DNA of 64,000 nt. Source: Physcia stellaris. Taxonomy: Eukaryota > Ascomycota > Lecanoromycetes > Caliciales > Physciaceae. Shown here piece after piece: positions 13,164-22,672 of this stretch (the stretch's first letter is position 1; the number at the start of each line of letters is the position of its first letter). The notes under the pieces are model-generated. The model ran no database searches, was not told where the DNA came from, and saw only the letters and a program-made list of their open reading frames with translations. The DNA lies in NCBI GenBank assembly GCA_018902385.1, contig JABSSW010000028.1, positions 310,001 to 374,000 on the forward strand, written 5' to 3'. Made by a program: the position numbers and the translations under genes.

Positions 13164-13892
13164 TTGAATGACAAATTAATCAAGATCTGCGCGAATATCG
13201 ACTGTATTATGTTTTTGATTGACAAAAAATATTTATTGAAAATTAAACTCGATGTCACAATTCACAAAACAAAACAATCAATTCGAGTACATGACATCGA
13301 CGACAAATTACATGACAGCTCAGAGTATACAAAGTTGAACTTTTACGTTGTCGATACGTTATCAAATCAGTCATCAACTATAACTCACTTTCGTCGTGAA
13401 ATTCATTTAGTGAATGATTTGAAAACTCACGTTTTGCTCGATATCGATATTCTAAAACTCGAGCAAATAATACTTGACATGAGCAAGCATATTATCATCT
13501 TTTTCGTTTGTAACAATTTGACAGCTTTCATGAAATTGACTTTCAAAGATCAGCGCATTGTGCGAGCAATAAAATTCGTTAACAAAATCACTATATCGTC
13601 GCATATTTGTTTAACTGTATTTGTCAAAATACGCGATCAAAATCTGTCAGTAGATAGAGACTACAACTTCGAGTCTAAGCAAAATTTTCAACAATTAAAA
13701 TTCGAAGATGATTTTTTCAATCACATTATCGATGCTCATCTCGTCGTCGTACAAATACGAAACGCTATCAATAAATCAGTAATTCTGTCAAAGCATGCAA
13801 AAATTGACATGTTACGCGATTTCGAGAAGAAAGATTGTTATCATGCTTCTTTTGACGATCGACATTTAACAGTCGTTTCGTCACGTAGCTGA
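13164..13892 (+). pseudogene. Element B retropepsin
   Basis: Starts with a segment equivalent to the C-x-DTGCTxSLID active-site strand, here reading NIDCIMFLID, so the catalytic DTG is altered. It continues with FRREIHLVNDLKTHVLLDIDIL, the family's second half. Ends at a TGA. Confidence 0.7.
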
Positions 13893-14340
13893 ACGAAGAC
13901 GTTACGTAATGTGATCATGATGAATCTAATCGACGTTTTCGTTGATTTTACTACGTTTAACATCTTTTCGACTATTATCTCTATGCAAATCAATTCGTCA
14001 GCTAACTCAGTATCTGATGTATCGATATTCGAAACTACTGTGTCATTTATTTCGTTGAAAATCGTCATGTCAAACGAGATCATCGTTTTTGACGATTCGT
14101 TTGTTTACAATCGACTTTTCACGATAGCGAAAATTTATTTTGAAATTTGACGTGACATCGACGACACGATCAATGTGTTCGAAAAACAATGAATGTCTGT
14201 ATCTATTCTATCTGACGCTAAGCCGAAAATCAACAAGATGTATTCATTTAATTCGAAAAATAAGAAAGTAGTCGACAAAAAGTTCGACCGATTACATAAA
14301 AAGAGCAAAATGACGTGAACTAGTCAATCTACTCCGTATG

Positions 14341-15266
14341 ACTATTCAGTTTTCGTAGTATGACGTATTGTCAACGAGCAACGCAAAAATCGCGTTGTAA
14401 TAGATATTCGTGAACTAAATAAAATTTCGATGTTCGACGCTTATTTCATGTCGTTACAATCAGACATTCTGTCAGCAGTTATCGATTGCTCGTACATATC
14501 GATGATAAACTGTGTCGATTTCTTTCATCAATGATTAGTACGAATGATGAATAAACACAAATTGACAGTGATCAGTCATCGAGACAGCGAACAATGAAAC
14601 GTAGCTGTCATGAATTATCGCAATTCTTCTGTTTACGTTCAGCGACAAATCGATTCGATTTTACGAAAATATCGACACTTTGCTAGAGCGTATGTAAACG
14701 ACATAGTAATATTTTCGAACTCGTTAAAGAAGCATTTACGACACTTGAATCAAATTTTCGCTTTTTTCAAGCGCATGAACATAGTTCTCAAAATTAGCAA
14801 AACTTTTTTTGATTATTCGATCATATCACTGCTAAATCAGCGAGTCGATAGTTTGAGATTGACTATCGCAACGAATAAATTTGAAACTATTCTCGTTTTA
14901 GTTTTTTTTCAGATTTTTAAACAGCTGAAAATCTATTTAGACAAAATCGAATGATTGCGTCAATACGTATCATATTATGCTCAAAAAGCTTTGTCATTAC
15001 AAAAGCGTAAAACTCGTCTGTTACGTCATGCATTTAACAAAGAGCGATTTCGTCAGCAACATAGTCGACGTATTTCAATCGATGATTCGTCGTCGATCGA
15101 AATAAACGTTTTTAATCAGCTACAGAGCGCTTTTAGCCGATCAACGTTTCTAATTCACTTCGACAAAACTAGAATTCTGTATATCGACGTGAACGCCAAC
15201 AAGGAGCGCGACTTTGACATTATGATTTATCACGTTAATCAGAACGGCGATTCATATATCTTGTGA
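14341..15266 (+). pseudogene. Element B reverse transcriptase and start of RNase H
   Basis: RVVIDIRELNKI-type fingers (VVIDIRELNKISMFDAYF), then CVDFFHQ, NYRNSSVYVQRQID and ARAYVNDIVIF (catalytic box, first Asp now Asn), then SYYAQKALSLQKRKT and LYIDVNANKE at the start of RNase H. TGA replaces Trp after VFVV, after FFHQ, after EQ before NVAVM, and before LRQY. RNase H is cut short: the family's middle and end are not recognisable. Confidence 0.85.
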
Positions 15267-15281
15267 AAAGATGAAAACGAA

Positions 15282-16421
15282 ATGACATATGATAATCTAT
15301 CGAAAAATCAGCGTGATATCATGACAAGATTGCCAACTGCAATGCAAAATAACAATGATTTTATCGTTGTTGAACTCAACGATGCACTAATCATAAATCT
15401 TGATAACACGTTTGATTTCGACTCAATCAACTTTGTCAATCTCAATATTGTTTTTGTTATCGCCAATATCAGCAAGACAAAGCAAGCATTCTCGATCGCC
15501 AATAACAGCAAAACAAAATCGACATTCTCAATCGTCGTTAGCAAAAACGACGTCGATGATGAAAACTCAATGTCGACGAACAAAGTCGACAAAACTCAAA
15601 AAAAGAAACGAGTTACGAGACGTGTCAATGCATTCAAACGACGCAAACAAATTCATCTATTGATTCGCGATTTGATGAATGACGAAATCGTGAAAAACGA
15701 AATTCTGATAAAAAGATCGACAAACAATCAGAAAAAATCGAAAGAATCGAAAAAGTTTGACAACGACGAGAACGCTGATAACGCGCAAATCAACAGAAAA
15801 ATAATGTTCGAAAAAGACATGAAGTCAATCGACATTGACAAGACAATTGACAAAAGCATCAAAATTGATTTCATCAAGACGCTCAAGTCGAAAAAGAATG
15901 AGAACAACGAGAACAAAACAATTGACAAAACAATTGACAAAAGCATCAAAATTGATTTCAACAAAGCGCTCAAATCGGAAAAAGATGAGAACAGCGATGA
16001 ATTGCTCATTGATATTCAACTGAACAAATTTCGATATCATGATTTTTTGTTCAGCGAAAAACTAAAGAACGTCGAAATTCTTTTGAGTTTCGCACGAAAG
16101 TTCGACAATCAGATTTTTGAGCTATTTCAGCGCATCGAGATCATTCTAACAGATTTCGATGAATGTACGATGTCAATTGCTGAAAAAATCGCAATCGACG
16201 AATTTGTCGAGACGTATCGAATCTGTCGAAATCAAAAAACGAAAATGAAAATCACACTGATCAACAAACGTTTTGATTTAGTCAAATTGATAATTCAACA
16301 TATCGACTCAATCGTCAAAGATGTTGATCGCAATTTTCTAAACGTCTGTTACGTCGTCGTTCGCGAAAAACGCTTTCGATCGAACACTAGCATCGAACAT
16401 GATGTTTTCAAGAAATACTGA
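15282..16421 (+). pseudogene. Element B Lys-rich C-terminal tail (379-residue open stretch) in place of integrase
   Basis: Same frame as RT, separated from it by one TGA. The stretch is rich in Lys, Asp, Asn and Ile. It has a basic patch (KKKRVTRRVNAFKRRK) and an internal duplication around 15835-15985 (DKTIDKSIKIDF twice, followed by K-LKS-K-EN). The last third looks more globular. No HHCC or DDE integrase signature is visible and I do not recognise the family. After it the frame continues through four TGA codons to TAG at 16491. It is the longest stretch in the AT-rich block without any stop. Confidence 0.7.
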
Positions 16422-16569
16422 GCAAAATATGAATGAGCAGAACGTTGACGCTGAAATTTATACATCGCTAACAAAATGATCACGAAAAATTAGAACGCTG
16501 AATATGAAACACAGACAAAATGAACATGAAATCAGCGTGAACGCTGAGCTTTTTCTCGTTGCGAGATGT

Positions 16570-16744
16570 TGATACGAGCACAGATAGTTGCTTGATAATT
16601 GCTAACTCGCGCTAGATAATTGCTTGATGATTGTTAGTTCGCGCTAAACTGATTAGCTGTATTTAAGAAAATTTCTACTCTAGCTAGCAATTCAATTCAC
16701 TTACACTCATTGATATCGATTCTTAGTAGCTGACTACCCTAGCA
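16570..16744 (+). repeat. 3' LTR of element B
   Basis: 175 bp, gap-free match to the left LTR apart from transitions. It is followed by the ATATG target duplication and then by A2 sequence that continues exactly where A2 broke off at 9825. Confidence 0.93.
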
Positions 16745-17437
16745 ATATGTAATCGCAATTTCGTATTGCGATTATGATATTTGTTTGCAATGATAACGAA
16801 TATGCGTCAAATTGCGTTATAACATTGAAATTTTTGATGTTTATAATTACACGATTTTTTTCTCGTCGTCAACGTTTTTTCAAACGCAAAAGCAAAAATA
16901 AAAAAATGACGTTGATTGATTAATTCAGAACATTCGATCAATGCGATGCAAATCGTCGAAAATTTTGTCAATCAATTTTTTGTTTTTTGCATTCAAAAAA
17001 TACATTTTTGTTTTTTTTGATACACGTTTTTTTCAGTCATTTTTCAAAAGTATTTTCATTCAATTTTCTTTCGACATTTCGACAAAATCGATATCTTGTC
17101 AAAGCGTCGAAAATTTTTCAACAATTTTGACGAAAAAGTTTAATTTGTCGAAATTGTAAACGATAACGTCGTTAAACAAAACGATTTCGATCAACGAAAT
17201 AAAAACGTTTGTAAAAAACTTTTCGAAATCATTATCATCGATTTTGATTATGAAAATCTTTCGCAATTCAACAATTGACATCGAAATTTGTGACAAAATG
17301 ATTACAAACGATATAACGATTGATATTTGTGACAAAATGATTAGCGACGATAAAATAACAAACGTAATCGAAAAATTATTATCGATTGCAACAACGACGA
17401 CGTAAATCACGACGTAAACGAAAATGAACTTTTTGAA

Positions 17438-17980
17438 TCAATCATTTTTGTGAATGAATTTTGATTTTTTGACGACGAAATATTTGACATTTTCGTCGTC
17501 GATATCGATATGAAAATTATTGAAAAAATCAATTTCAAATATTTTGTTTAGTCGAAAATTTCTAGAAATCATGATTGGAAATTTTTTATCGTTGCGTACA
17601 ATAATAAACTTAATAAACGCGTCGACGAGATGTGCATACAAAATGAAATTGAAATTGTCATTCGATTCAAACAAAAAATTTTTTGTAATCGACAATTCAA
17701 CATGATGAACGACAACGATCATTTCGACATGTGACGAAATGACGATAATCTTTTTGAAATAAACAAATCGTTGAATCGTCAACTTGAAAAAACGTATTTT
17801 CAATGATATGATTATGTCGATATTATTTATCATTGCGTGTTTTTTAATTATATCGATAACGAAATTTTCGAATTCAATGATGTTATTGTTTAAAAGCATG
17901 TTGATTTTCAAATTGTCAACGAAATGAATTTCGCGTCTGAACAACGACGTGATTTTTTGATCATTTTTTGTGTCAGACAT
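17438..17980 (-). pseudogene. A2 retropepsin-region remnant
   Basis: 180-residue open segment equivalent to A1 4138-4680, with REIHFVDNLKINMLL. Part of the Asp protease; the active-site DTG region lies upstream and is degraded. Confidence 0.7.
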
Positions 17981-18193
17981 GTGAATATCACATATGACAT
18001 ATTTTCAATTTTCATGTCGATTAATGTTTAAATCACGAATTTGAAATGACGAAATCATGATACGAATTGAAATATTGAATGTTTGTGTTTTGAAAAAGTT
18101 TCGATTCATAAATAAAACGTTAACATCGATGTTCAAACACACGTTTTTTGACACGACGATTACGACAAATGAAATCTTGATTTTGACGTAATT

Positions 18194-19113
18194 TCAGTCA
18201 CGAAATTCGTATTTCGTGTCAATATTTGCGAACGAGTCGACGTTAAAGCGAATAATGATAAATTCAAACGAAATAAATGAACTCGTAAATTCAACAAACG
18301 TGACGATATTCGACTGATTAAATTCGTTGATTTTTTTCGTAATATCGATTGTAAATGAGTTGACATTTTTGACAAAATAAATTTCGACGTCGCTAAAAAA
18401 TTTCGATTTTTTTGAAAAAATCAAATTACAGTCAACACGAAAATGACGATGTAATTCGTTGTTAAATGTGAAAGTTTTTTTACATCGACGACAATGAAAT
18501 AACGATGATTTAATCATTATTATTGACGCAATGAAATTGACGAAAATTTCATTTTTTTGATTCGAATTGTAATAATTCAGATTATCGTTTTCAATATAAT
18601 AATTTTTATGTTTTTTTTTCGCAGATGAATTGTGAAAATTTTTCACATTTTTTTTTTTTTCGTTGTTATTTTCGTCGATAACAAAAATTTTAATTTTGTC
18701 ATCACGATTGTCAAATTCGTTTCGATTATTTTGTTTTGTGTCGTTTATTAATCGACGTTGTGATTGATTTTTGAGCTTGAAATTTGACGCGTTTTCGAAA
18801 ATCAATTGCAAAAATTGTTTGTCAATTGACAAAGCAAAAACGACAAATGTTTTTTGAAATACGTTTGAAAATTGATATTGAAATTTTTGATATTTCTGAT
18901 AAACATTATTTTGAAACGTCGAATTCTGATATTGATATGAGTTGTAATTTGATGATAATCAATATTCATACGAAAAATAAAAAAATTGAAAATCGTCGAC
19001 GTCAAATTGTTGTTGAAAATCGTTTTGTCGTTCACGATTTTGTTTATTGATTTGACGTTGTTTATCGATTTGATCAAAATTAAAATTGACATGTTGAATA
19101 AATTTATGAACAA
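18194..19113 (-). pseudogene. A2 C2H2-finger/nucleocapsid remnant
   Basis: CRRCKKTF, NNELHRHFR and VDC give the finger seen in A1. It is preceded by an Asn/Lys/Asp-rich region and, in a second frame, the C-terminal part of gag. Confidence 0.65.
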
Positions 19114-19474
19114 TCATTTTTTGTCAAATATTAATTTTGACGTCAAATGAATCGAAAAATGAAATAAAAATGATAATCGTAATTGATTCAAATATTTGCA
19201 TTTTGAAATTAAAATTCAAATTATTTCACGTCATAATTAATTGATTGTAAATAGAATTGAATTCGACGATTTTAAAATGACGCATGATGTTTTGCACGTA
19301 AATTTTAAACGTTTTATCATTGCGAACATTTTGCATGATGTATTTTTCAATTTGCAAATTTTTGAAAATTTGTGAATCACGTTTTTTGAATCGACGAATC
19401 AAATCACGACATCATTGATTCATCGATGTATCACGAAACATATTTTTTTCAATTTCATTTAATTTCAATGAATG

Positions 19475-20188
19475 TCAAGTGAAAACATTATCGCGTAAAC
19501 ATTCGACAACGAATTCACGCATTTTGTGATCAAACGAATTCTTTTTCAAATTTTTAAATTTGTCAATGAAAACAAATACATTTTTGTAATAAATATGTCG
19601 ATCAACGTTGACAATGACGTTTTTGTTTTTATTATTTTCACGACGAAAATCAAAGAAATCGATATTTTCTGAATTTTTTAGAATTGATTTATCGTCATCA
19701 GCGTCAATCGCAATTTCATTCGAAAAATCAAAATCAAAAAAACGTCGATCATCACGTTCATTGTTGCTTTCGACGTTATCTTGTTGCAAACGTTGAAATT
19801 GTGTTGTAAAATCGACAAATGTTTGAATAACGATTGCAGTTATCGTTGCTGTAATAATTGTTTGAATAGTCGAATCAAGTTGATTTTGATCTTGCTCTTG
19901 ATCAGACATGACAGAATCAATGAATTGTGTGTAAATAGTTTTTTTTGCTGAAATATCACGAGTATTGACAGAATTGAAATCAGAAACAGAATCGATCGAC
20001 GTGTTTGACGTGATAATTGATAAGTAATTAAATGTTATCGATGAAAATGAAAAATTTGAATCGTGAATTTCTGACACGTTATTGCGTCGAAATTTTCTGA
20101 AAGAAAGAGCGTCAAACGATATTGATGAAATCGACGAAATTGACGTTTTTAGTTTGAACAAACGAAAAATCGAAAAAAATCGAGTCAC
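19475..20188 (-). pseudogene. A2 gag remnant
   Basis: 237-residue open segment: Ser/Ile-rich N-terminus, a QEQDQNQ stretch, then acidic DFSNEIAIDADDD and the FDHKMREFVVECLRDN region. It has no homologue outside this family that I recognise. It is assigned to gag by position between 5' LTR and finger/protease, and it is cut off by stops on both sides. Confidence 0.7.
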
Positions 20189-20831
20189 TGAATTCTGAAC
20201 TGATTACAGTTGAAAATTTGATCAGAAAGTTTTGAAAGATTTTCGAGTTACGAAAGCGTTCGATATCGAGACGAAATTGAATCAAAACGTTTTGAAACGA
20301 AACGACGTCGTTGACTCACTGAAATGAATAAGCAAAATCGCTGATTCGAGTTCTAAACGATTTGAAAATTTTGACGATCAGAATTTTCATCGTACGTCGA
20401 TCAGTATCATTGAGTAATGAGCAGAAAACGTGATCGATTTGTAAAAAGTCGTAAATGAATCATGTAAATTGAATGATTTCGTTGAAAATGTTGAAAACTG
20501 ACGTCAGAATGAGTTACAGATGACTTGTCGTGAAAGCTTTTTGATGATTTAAAATTAATTGAAAAAGTCTTTCGAATTATTCGTACAATAAACAAAAAGA
20601 AAATTTTTCACAAACTGATAAAACGAAAAATAAAATAAAATGAAATGAAAGTTTTTCACAGTTAAATGAATAGCATTGACGTCAAGATTCACAACATCAA
20701 CAAACAAAAACGAAAGCGACAAAAAAAATTAGAAAAACTGATAGACTTGCGTGCAATGCAAATTGCAAAATTGACAAAATCTTGATGATGTTGCTGCAGT
20801 AAATAATGCAAGCAACGACTGATATGATAAA

Positions 20832-20842
20832 TGATGTTATCA
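20832..20842 (-). promoter_or_regulatory. Candidate primer-binding site of A2
   Basis: Same 11-mer TGATAACATCA on the coding strand, three bases from the 5' LTR, as in A1 and B. Confidence 0.5.
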
Positions 20843-20845
20843 AAT

Positions 20846-21035
20846 TGTCAAAAACAATGTGTGAAAAGATGTAAAAAACTTGATTGCTAATTTTACGAAA
20901 AAGTTTCGAAATATATATTGTAATGTTATGATGACATATGACTTGTCTTTCAACGACAAGCACGTTTTCATTTCAGATCTCGTCATTGACAGTCGTCAGA
21001 CAGATTTTCGTCTCATAGTCGACAAGTTTTTAACA
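20846..21035 (-). repeat. 5' LTR of nested element A2
   Basis: 190-bp partner of 6442-6631, followed by the CGAAA target duplication and then by the resumed gag of A1. It keeps a few more C at CpT than its partner. Confidence 0.9.
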
Positions 21036-21040
21036 CGAAA

Positions 21041-21612
21041 AGTCAAAATCAAAATCAAAAAAACGTCGATCATCACGTTCGTTGTTATTTTCGATGTTAT
21101 TTTGTTGAAAACATTGAAATTGTGCTGTAAAATCGACAAATGTTTGAATAACGATTGCAATGATCGTTGCTGTAATGATTGTTTGAATAGTCGAATCAAA
21201 TTGATTTTGATTTTGATTTTGTTTTTGATCAAACATAACAAAATCAATAAATTGTGTGTAAATAATTTTTTCAATTGAAATATCACGAATGTTGACAGAA
21301 TTGAAATCAAATGCAAAATCGATCGACGTGTCTGACGTGATAATAAATGAATAATTGAATGTTACAAACGAGAATGTGAAATTGAAAATTTGAATTTTCG
21401 ACACGCTATTGCGTCGAAATTTTTGAAAAGAAAACATCAAACGATATTGATGAAATTGACGAAATTGACGTTTTTAGTTTGAATAAACGAAAAATCGAAA
21501 ATGAAATCGAGTCATTGAATTTTGAATTGATTACAGCTGAAAATTTGATCAGAAAATTTCGAAAAACGTTCGAATTGCGAAAACGTTCGATATCAAAACG
21601 AAATTGAATCAA
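21041..21612 (-). pseudogene. A1 gag, 5' half
   Basis: Matches the first two thirds of the A2 gag, including the SISSISFD, TSDTSID and IIYTQFIDFVM stretches, in two frames. It ends exactly at the A2 target duplication. The leader from 21613 to the primer-binding region also aligns with the A2 leader. Confidence 0.8.
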
Positions 21613-22155
21613 AACGTTTTGAAACGAAACGACGTCGTTGATTCATTGAAATGAATAAACAAAATCGCTGATTCGAATTTTGAAAAATTTGAAAATTTTA
21701 GCGATCAGAATTTTCATCGTACGTCGATCAATATCGTCGAGTAACGAGCAAAAAACGTAATTGATTTGCAAAAAGTCGTAAATGAATCACGCAAATTGAG
21801 TGATTTCGTTGAAAATTGACGTCAAAATGAATTACAAATGATTTATTGTGAAAATCTTTTTGTTGATTTAATTAATTGAGAAAGTTTTTCGAATTATTCG
21901 TACAATAGATTAGAAAAAAACCTTTCGCAAACTGATAATAGAACGAAAAATGAAATAGAATGAGATGAAAATCTTTCACAGTCAAATGAATAAAATTGAC
22001 GTAAGATTTACAGCATCAACGACATCAAGAAAGCGAAAACGACAAAAAGTAAAATTCAAAAAACTGACAGATTTGCGTACAATGCAATGCAAAGTTGACA
22101 AAATCTTGATGATATTGTTGCAATCAATGATGCAAACAACGCTGATATGATAAAA

Positions 22156-22166
22156 TGATGTTATCA
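22156..22166 (-). promoter_or_regulatory. Candidate primer-binding site of A1
   Basis: On the coding strand TGATAACATCA lies three bases inside the 5' LTR. The same 11-mer sits next to the 5' LTR of A2 and of B. A TGG start, usual for tRNA-primed sites, would become TGA under the mutation bias seen here. The role is inferred from position. Confidence 0.5.
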
Positions 22167-22169
22167 AAT

Positions 22170-22370
22170 TGTCAAAAACAATGTGTGAAAGAATGTAAAA
22201 AACTTGATTGCTAATTCTTCGAAAAAGTTCCGGAATATATACTGTAAGGCTATGTGACAAATGGCCTGTCTTTCAACGGCAGGCACGTCTCCACCTCAGA
22301 CCTCGCCATTGGCAGTCGCCAGGCAGGCCTCCGCCCCATAGCCGGCAAGCTAGCCTGCAGGCTCCTAACA
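22170..22370 (-). repeat. 5' LTR of outer element A1 (almost unmutated)
   Basis: 201 bp with normal GC content from about 22,205 onward, unlike any other copy in the window. It serves as the near-ancestral reference for reading the mutation pattern. One G-to-A change near its inner end shows that the mutated tract stops just inside this LTR. Confidence 0.92.
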
Positions 22371-22375
22371 ACATG

Positions 22376-22672
22376 TCAAGCCATTAGCGCCAAACTAACG
22401 GCTTGGCGGCGATGGCTGCAGAGTCAGCGATAGTGGCGTAGGCGGGGCTAAGCTGATTGAGTCCATTACTACGTGTACGTACCCGGCAAAGGAGATCAGT
22501 CACTCTACGGGTTTCTGCTTAAACAGTGCTCTGCATCAAGTGTGTCTAGAAAATAGGAATTGCTTATTGAAGTGATCTTGTAGAAAATTTCCCGTGATGC
22601 GTATACGCAAAATACTCTATTGCTGACGAACGAGCAATTGTTCGCCGTCAATGCCAATTTGACCAACGCTTC
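22376..22672. other. Intergenic: transposon edge to formyltransferase 3' end
   Basis: Normal-composition sequence directly after the mutated block. Apart from the small inverted repeat I see no gene. Confidence 0.5.
22378..22404. repeat. Imperfect inverted repeat just outside the nest
   Basis: Ten-base arms AAGCCATTAG and CTAACGGCTT (nine of ten complementary) around a 7-base loop, immediately right of the outer target duplication. It could be a chance hairpin or a relic of a short inverted-repeat element. Confidence 0.35.

Larger units (their letters stand above)
10767..16493 (+). pseudogene. Element B gag-pol: one frame of about 1,909 codons interrupted only by TGA
   Basis: Reading the frame codon by codon from the ATG at 10767, I find no TAA or TAG until the TAG at 16491-16493. 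About 23 TGA codons occur on the way (for example at 10794, 10965, 11805, 12756, 13131, 13890, 14361, 14532, 14595, 14952, 15264) and no TGG. Where the family is known (RT), the TGA codons sit on conserved Trp positions. The simplest reading is a complete polyprotein in which every TGG became TGA. The true start codon is uncertain; in-frame TAG and TAA lie upstream at 10710 and 10419. Confidence 0.85.
9826..16744 (+). mobile_element. Innermost LTR retrotransposon (element B), nested in the RT region of A2
   Basis: Two 175-bp LTRs (TGATACGA...CTAGCA) at 9826-10000 and 16570-16744 flank a 6.57-kb interior. ATATG is duplicated at 9821-9825 and 16745-16749. The empty site survives in A1 (ATATG at 3451-3455, followed by TAATCGC), so the insertion can be proved within this window. 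B is on the plus strand, opposite to A1 and A2. It is less AT-rich and keeps many CpT/ApG steps, though CC and GG are nearly gone, as expected for a younger insertion. It encodes one long gag-pol frame with a C2H2-like finger, retropepsin, RT and the start of RNase H, but I find no integrase. Confidence 0.94.
6442..21035 (-). mobile_element. Second Ty3/gypsy element (copy A2) nested in the gag of A1
   Basis: LTRs of 190 bp lie at 6442-6631 and 20846-21035 and differ by about nine C/T or G/A transitions. CGAAA is duplicated at 6437-6441 and 21036-21040. The uninterrupted version of the target is visible in A2's own gag at about 19721-19725. A2 repeats the whole A1 domain order at a near-constant offset (about 6.37 kb before the innermost insertion and 13.28 kb after it). 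It is clearly the same family. It differs from A1 in its LTRs by a 12-bp deletion and small changes, so it is a subfamily rather than a tandem duplication. A further element interrupts it at 9826-16744. Confidence 0.93.
80..22370 (-). mobile_element. Outer Ty3/gypsy LTR retrotransposon (copy A1), RIP-mutated and split by a nested insertion
   Basis: The element is bounded by 201-bp LTRs at 80-280 and 22170-22370, which start TGTCA and end TAACA on the plus strand. Identical ACATG repeats flank it at 75-79 and 22371-22375. Its own DNA is 80-6441 plus 21041-22370; the rest is a younger insertion. The coding strand is minus, so the 5' LTR is the right-hand one. In that direction one reads gag, a C2H2-like finger region, retropepsin, reverse transcriptase, RNase H and an HHCC integrase, which is Ty3/gypsy order. 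All coding parts carry stop codons and a few frameshifts, so the copy is dead. The right LTR is almost unmutated while the left LTR is heavily mutated. Confidence 0.93.

Noticed and set aside
10767-16493. TGA read as Trp because of a variant genetic code
   Set aside because: Gly and Pro codons vanish together with TGG, and the LTR comparison shows direct CC-to-TC change in non-coding DNA. Neighbouring host genes use TGG and standard stops. Mutation explains everything.
80-22370. Canonical CpA-type RIP
   Set aside because: CpA and TpG are abundant and nearly unchanged between the LTR pair; TpA is not raised.
6442-22370. Tandem array of LTR-sharing elements produced by unequal crossing-over
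   Set aside because: LTR lengths pair 201 with 201 and 190 with 190, and each pair has its own matching target duplication, which fits nesting and not an array.
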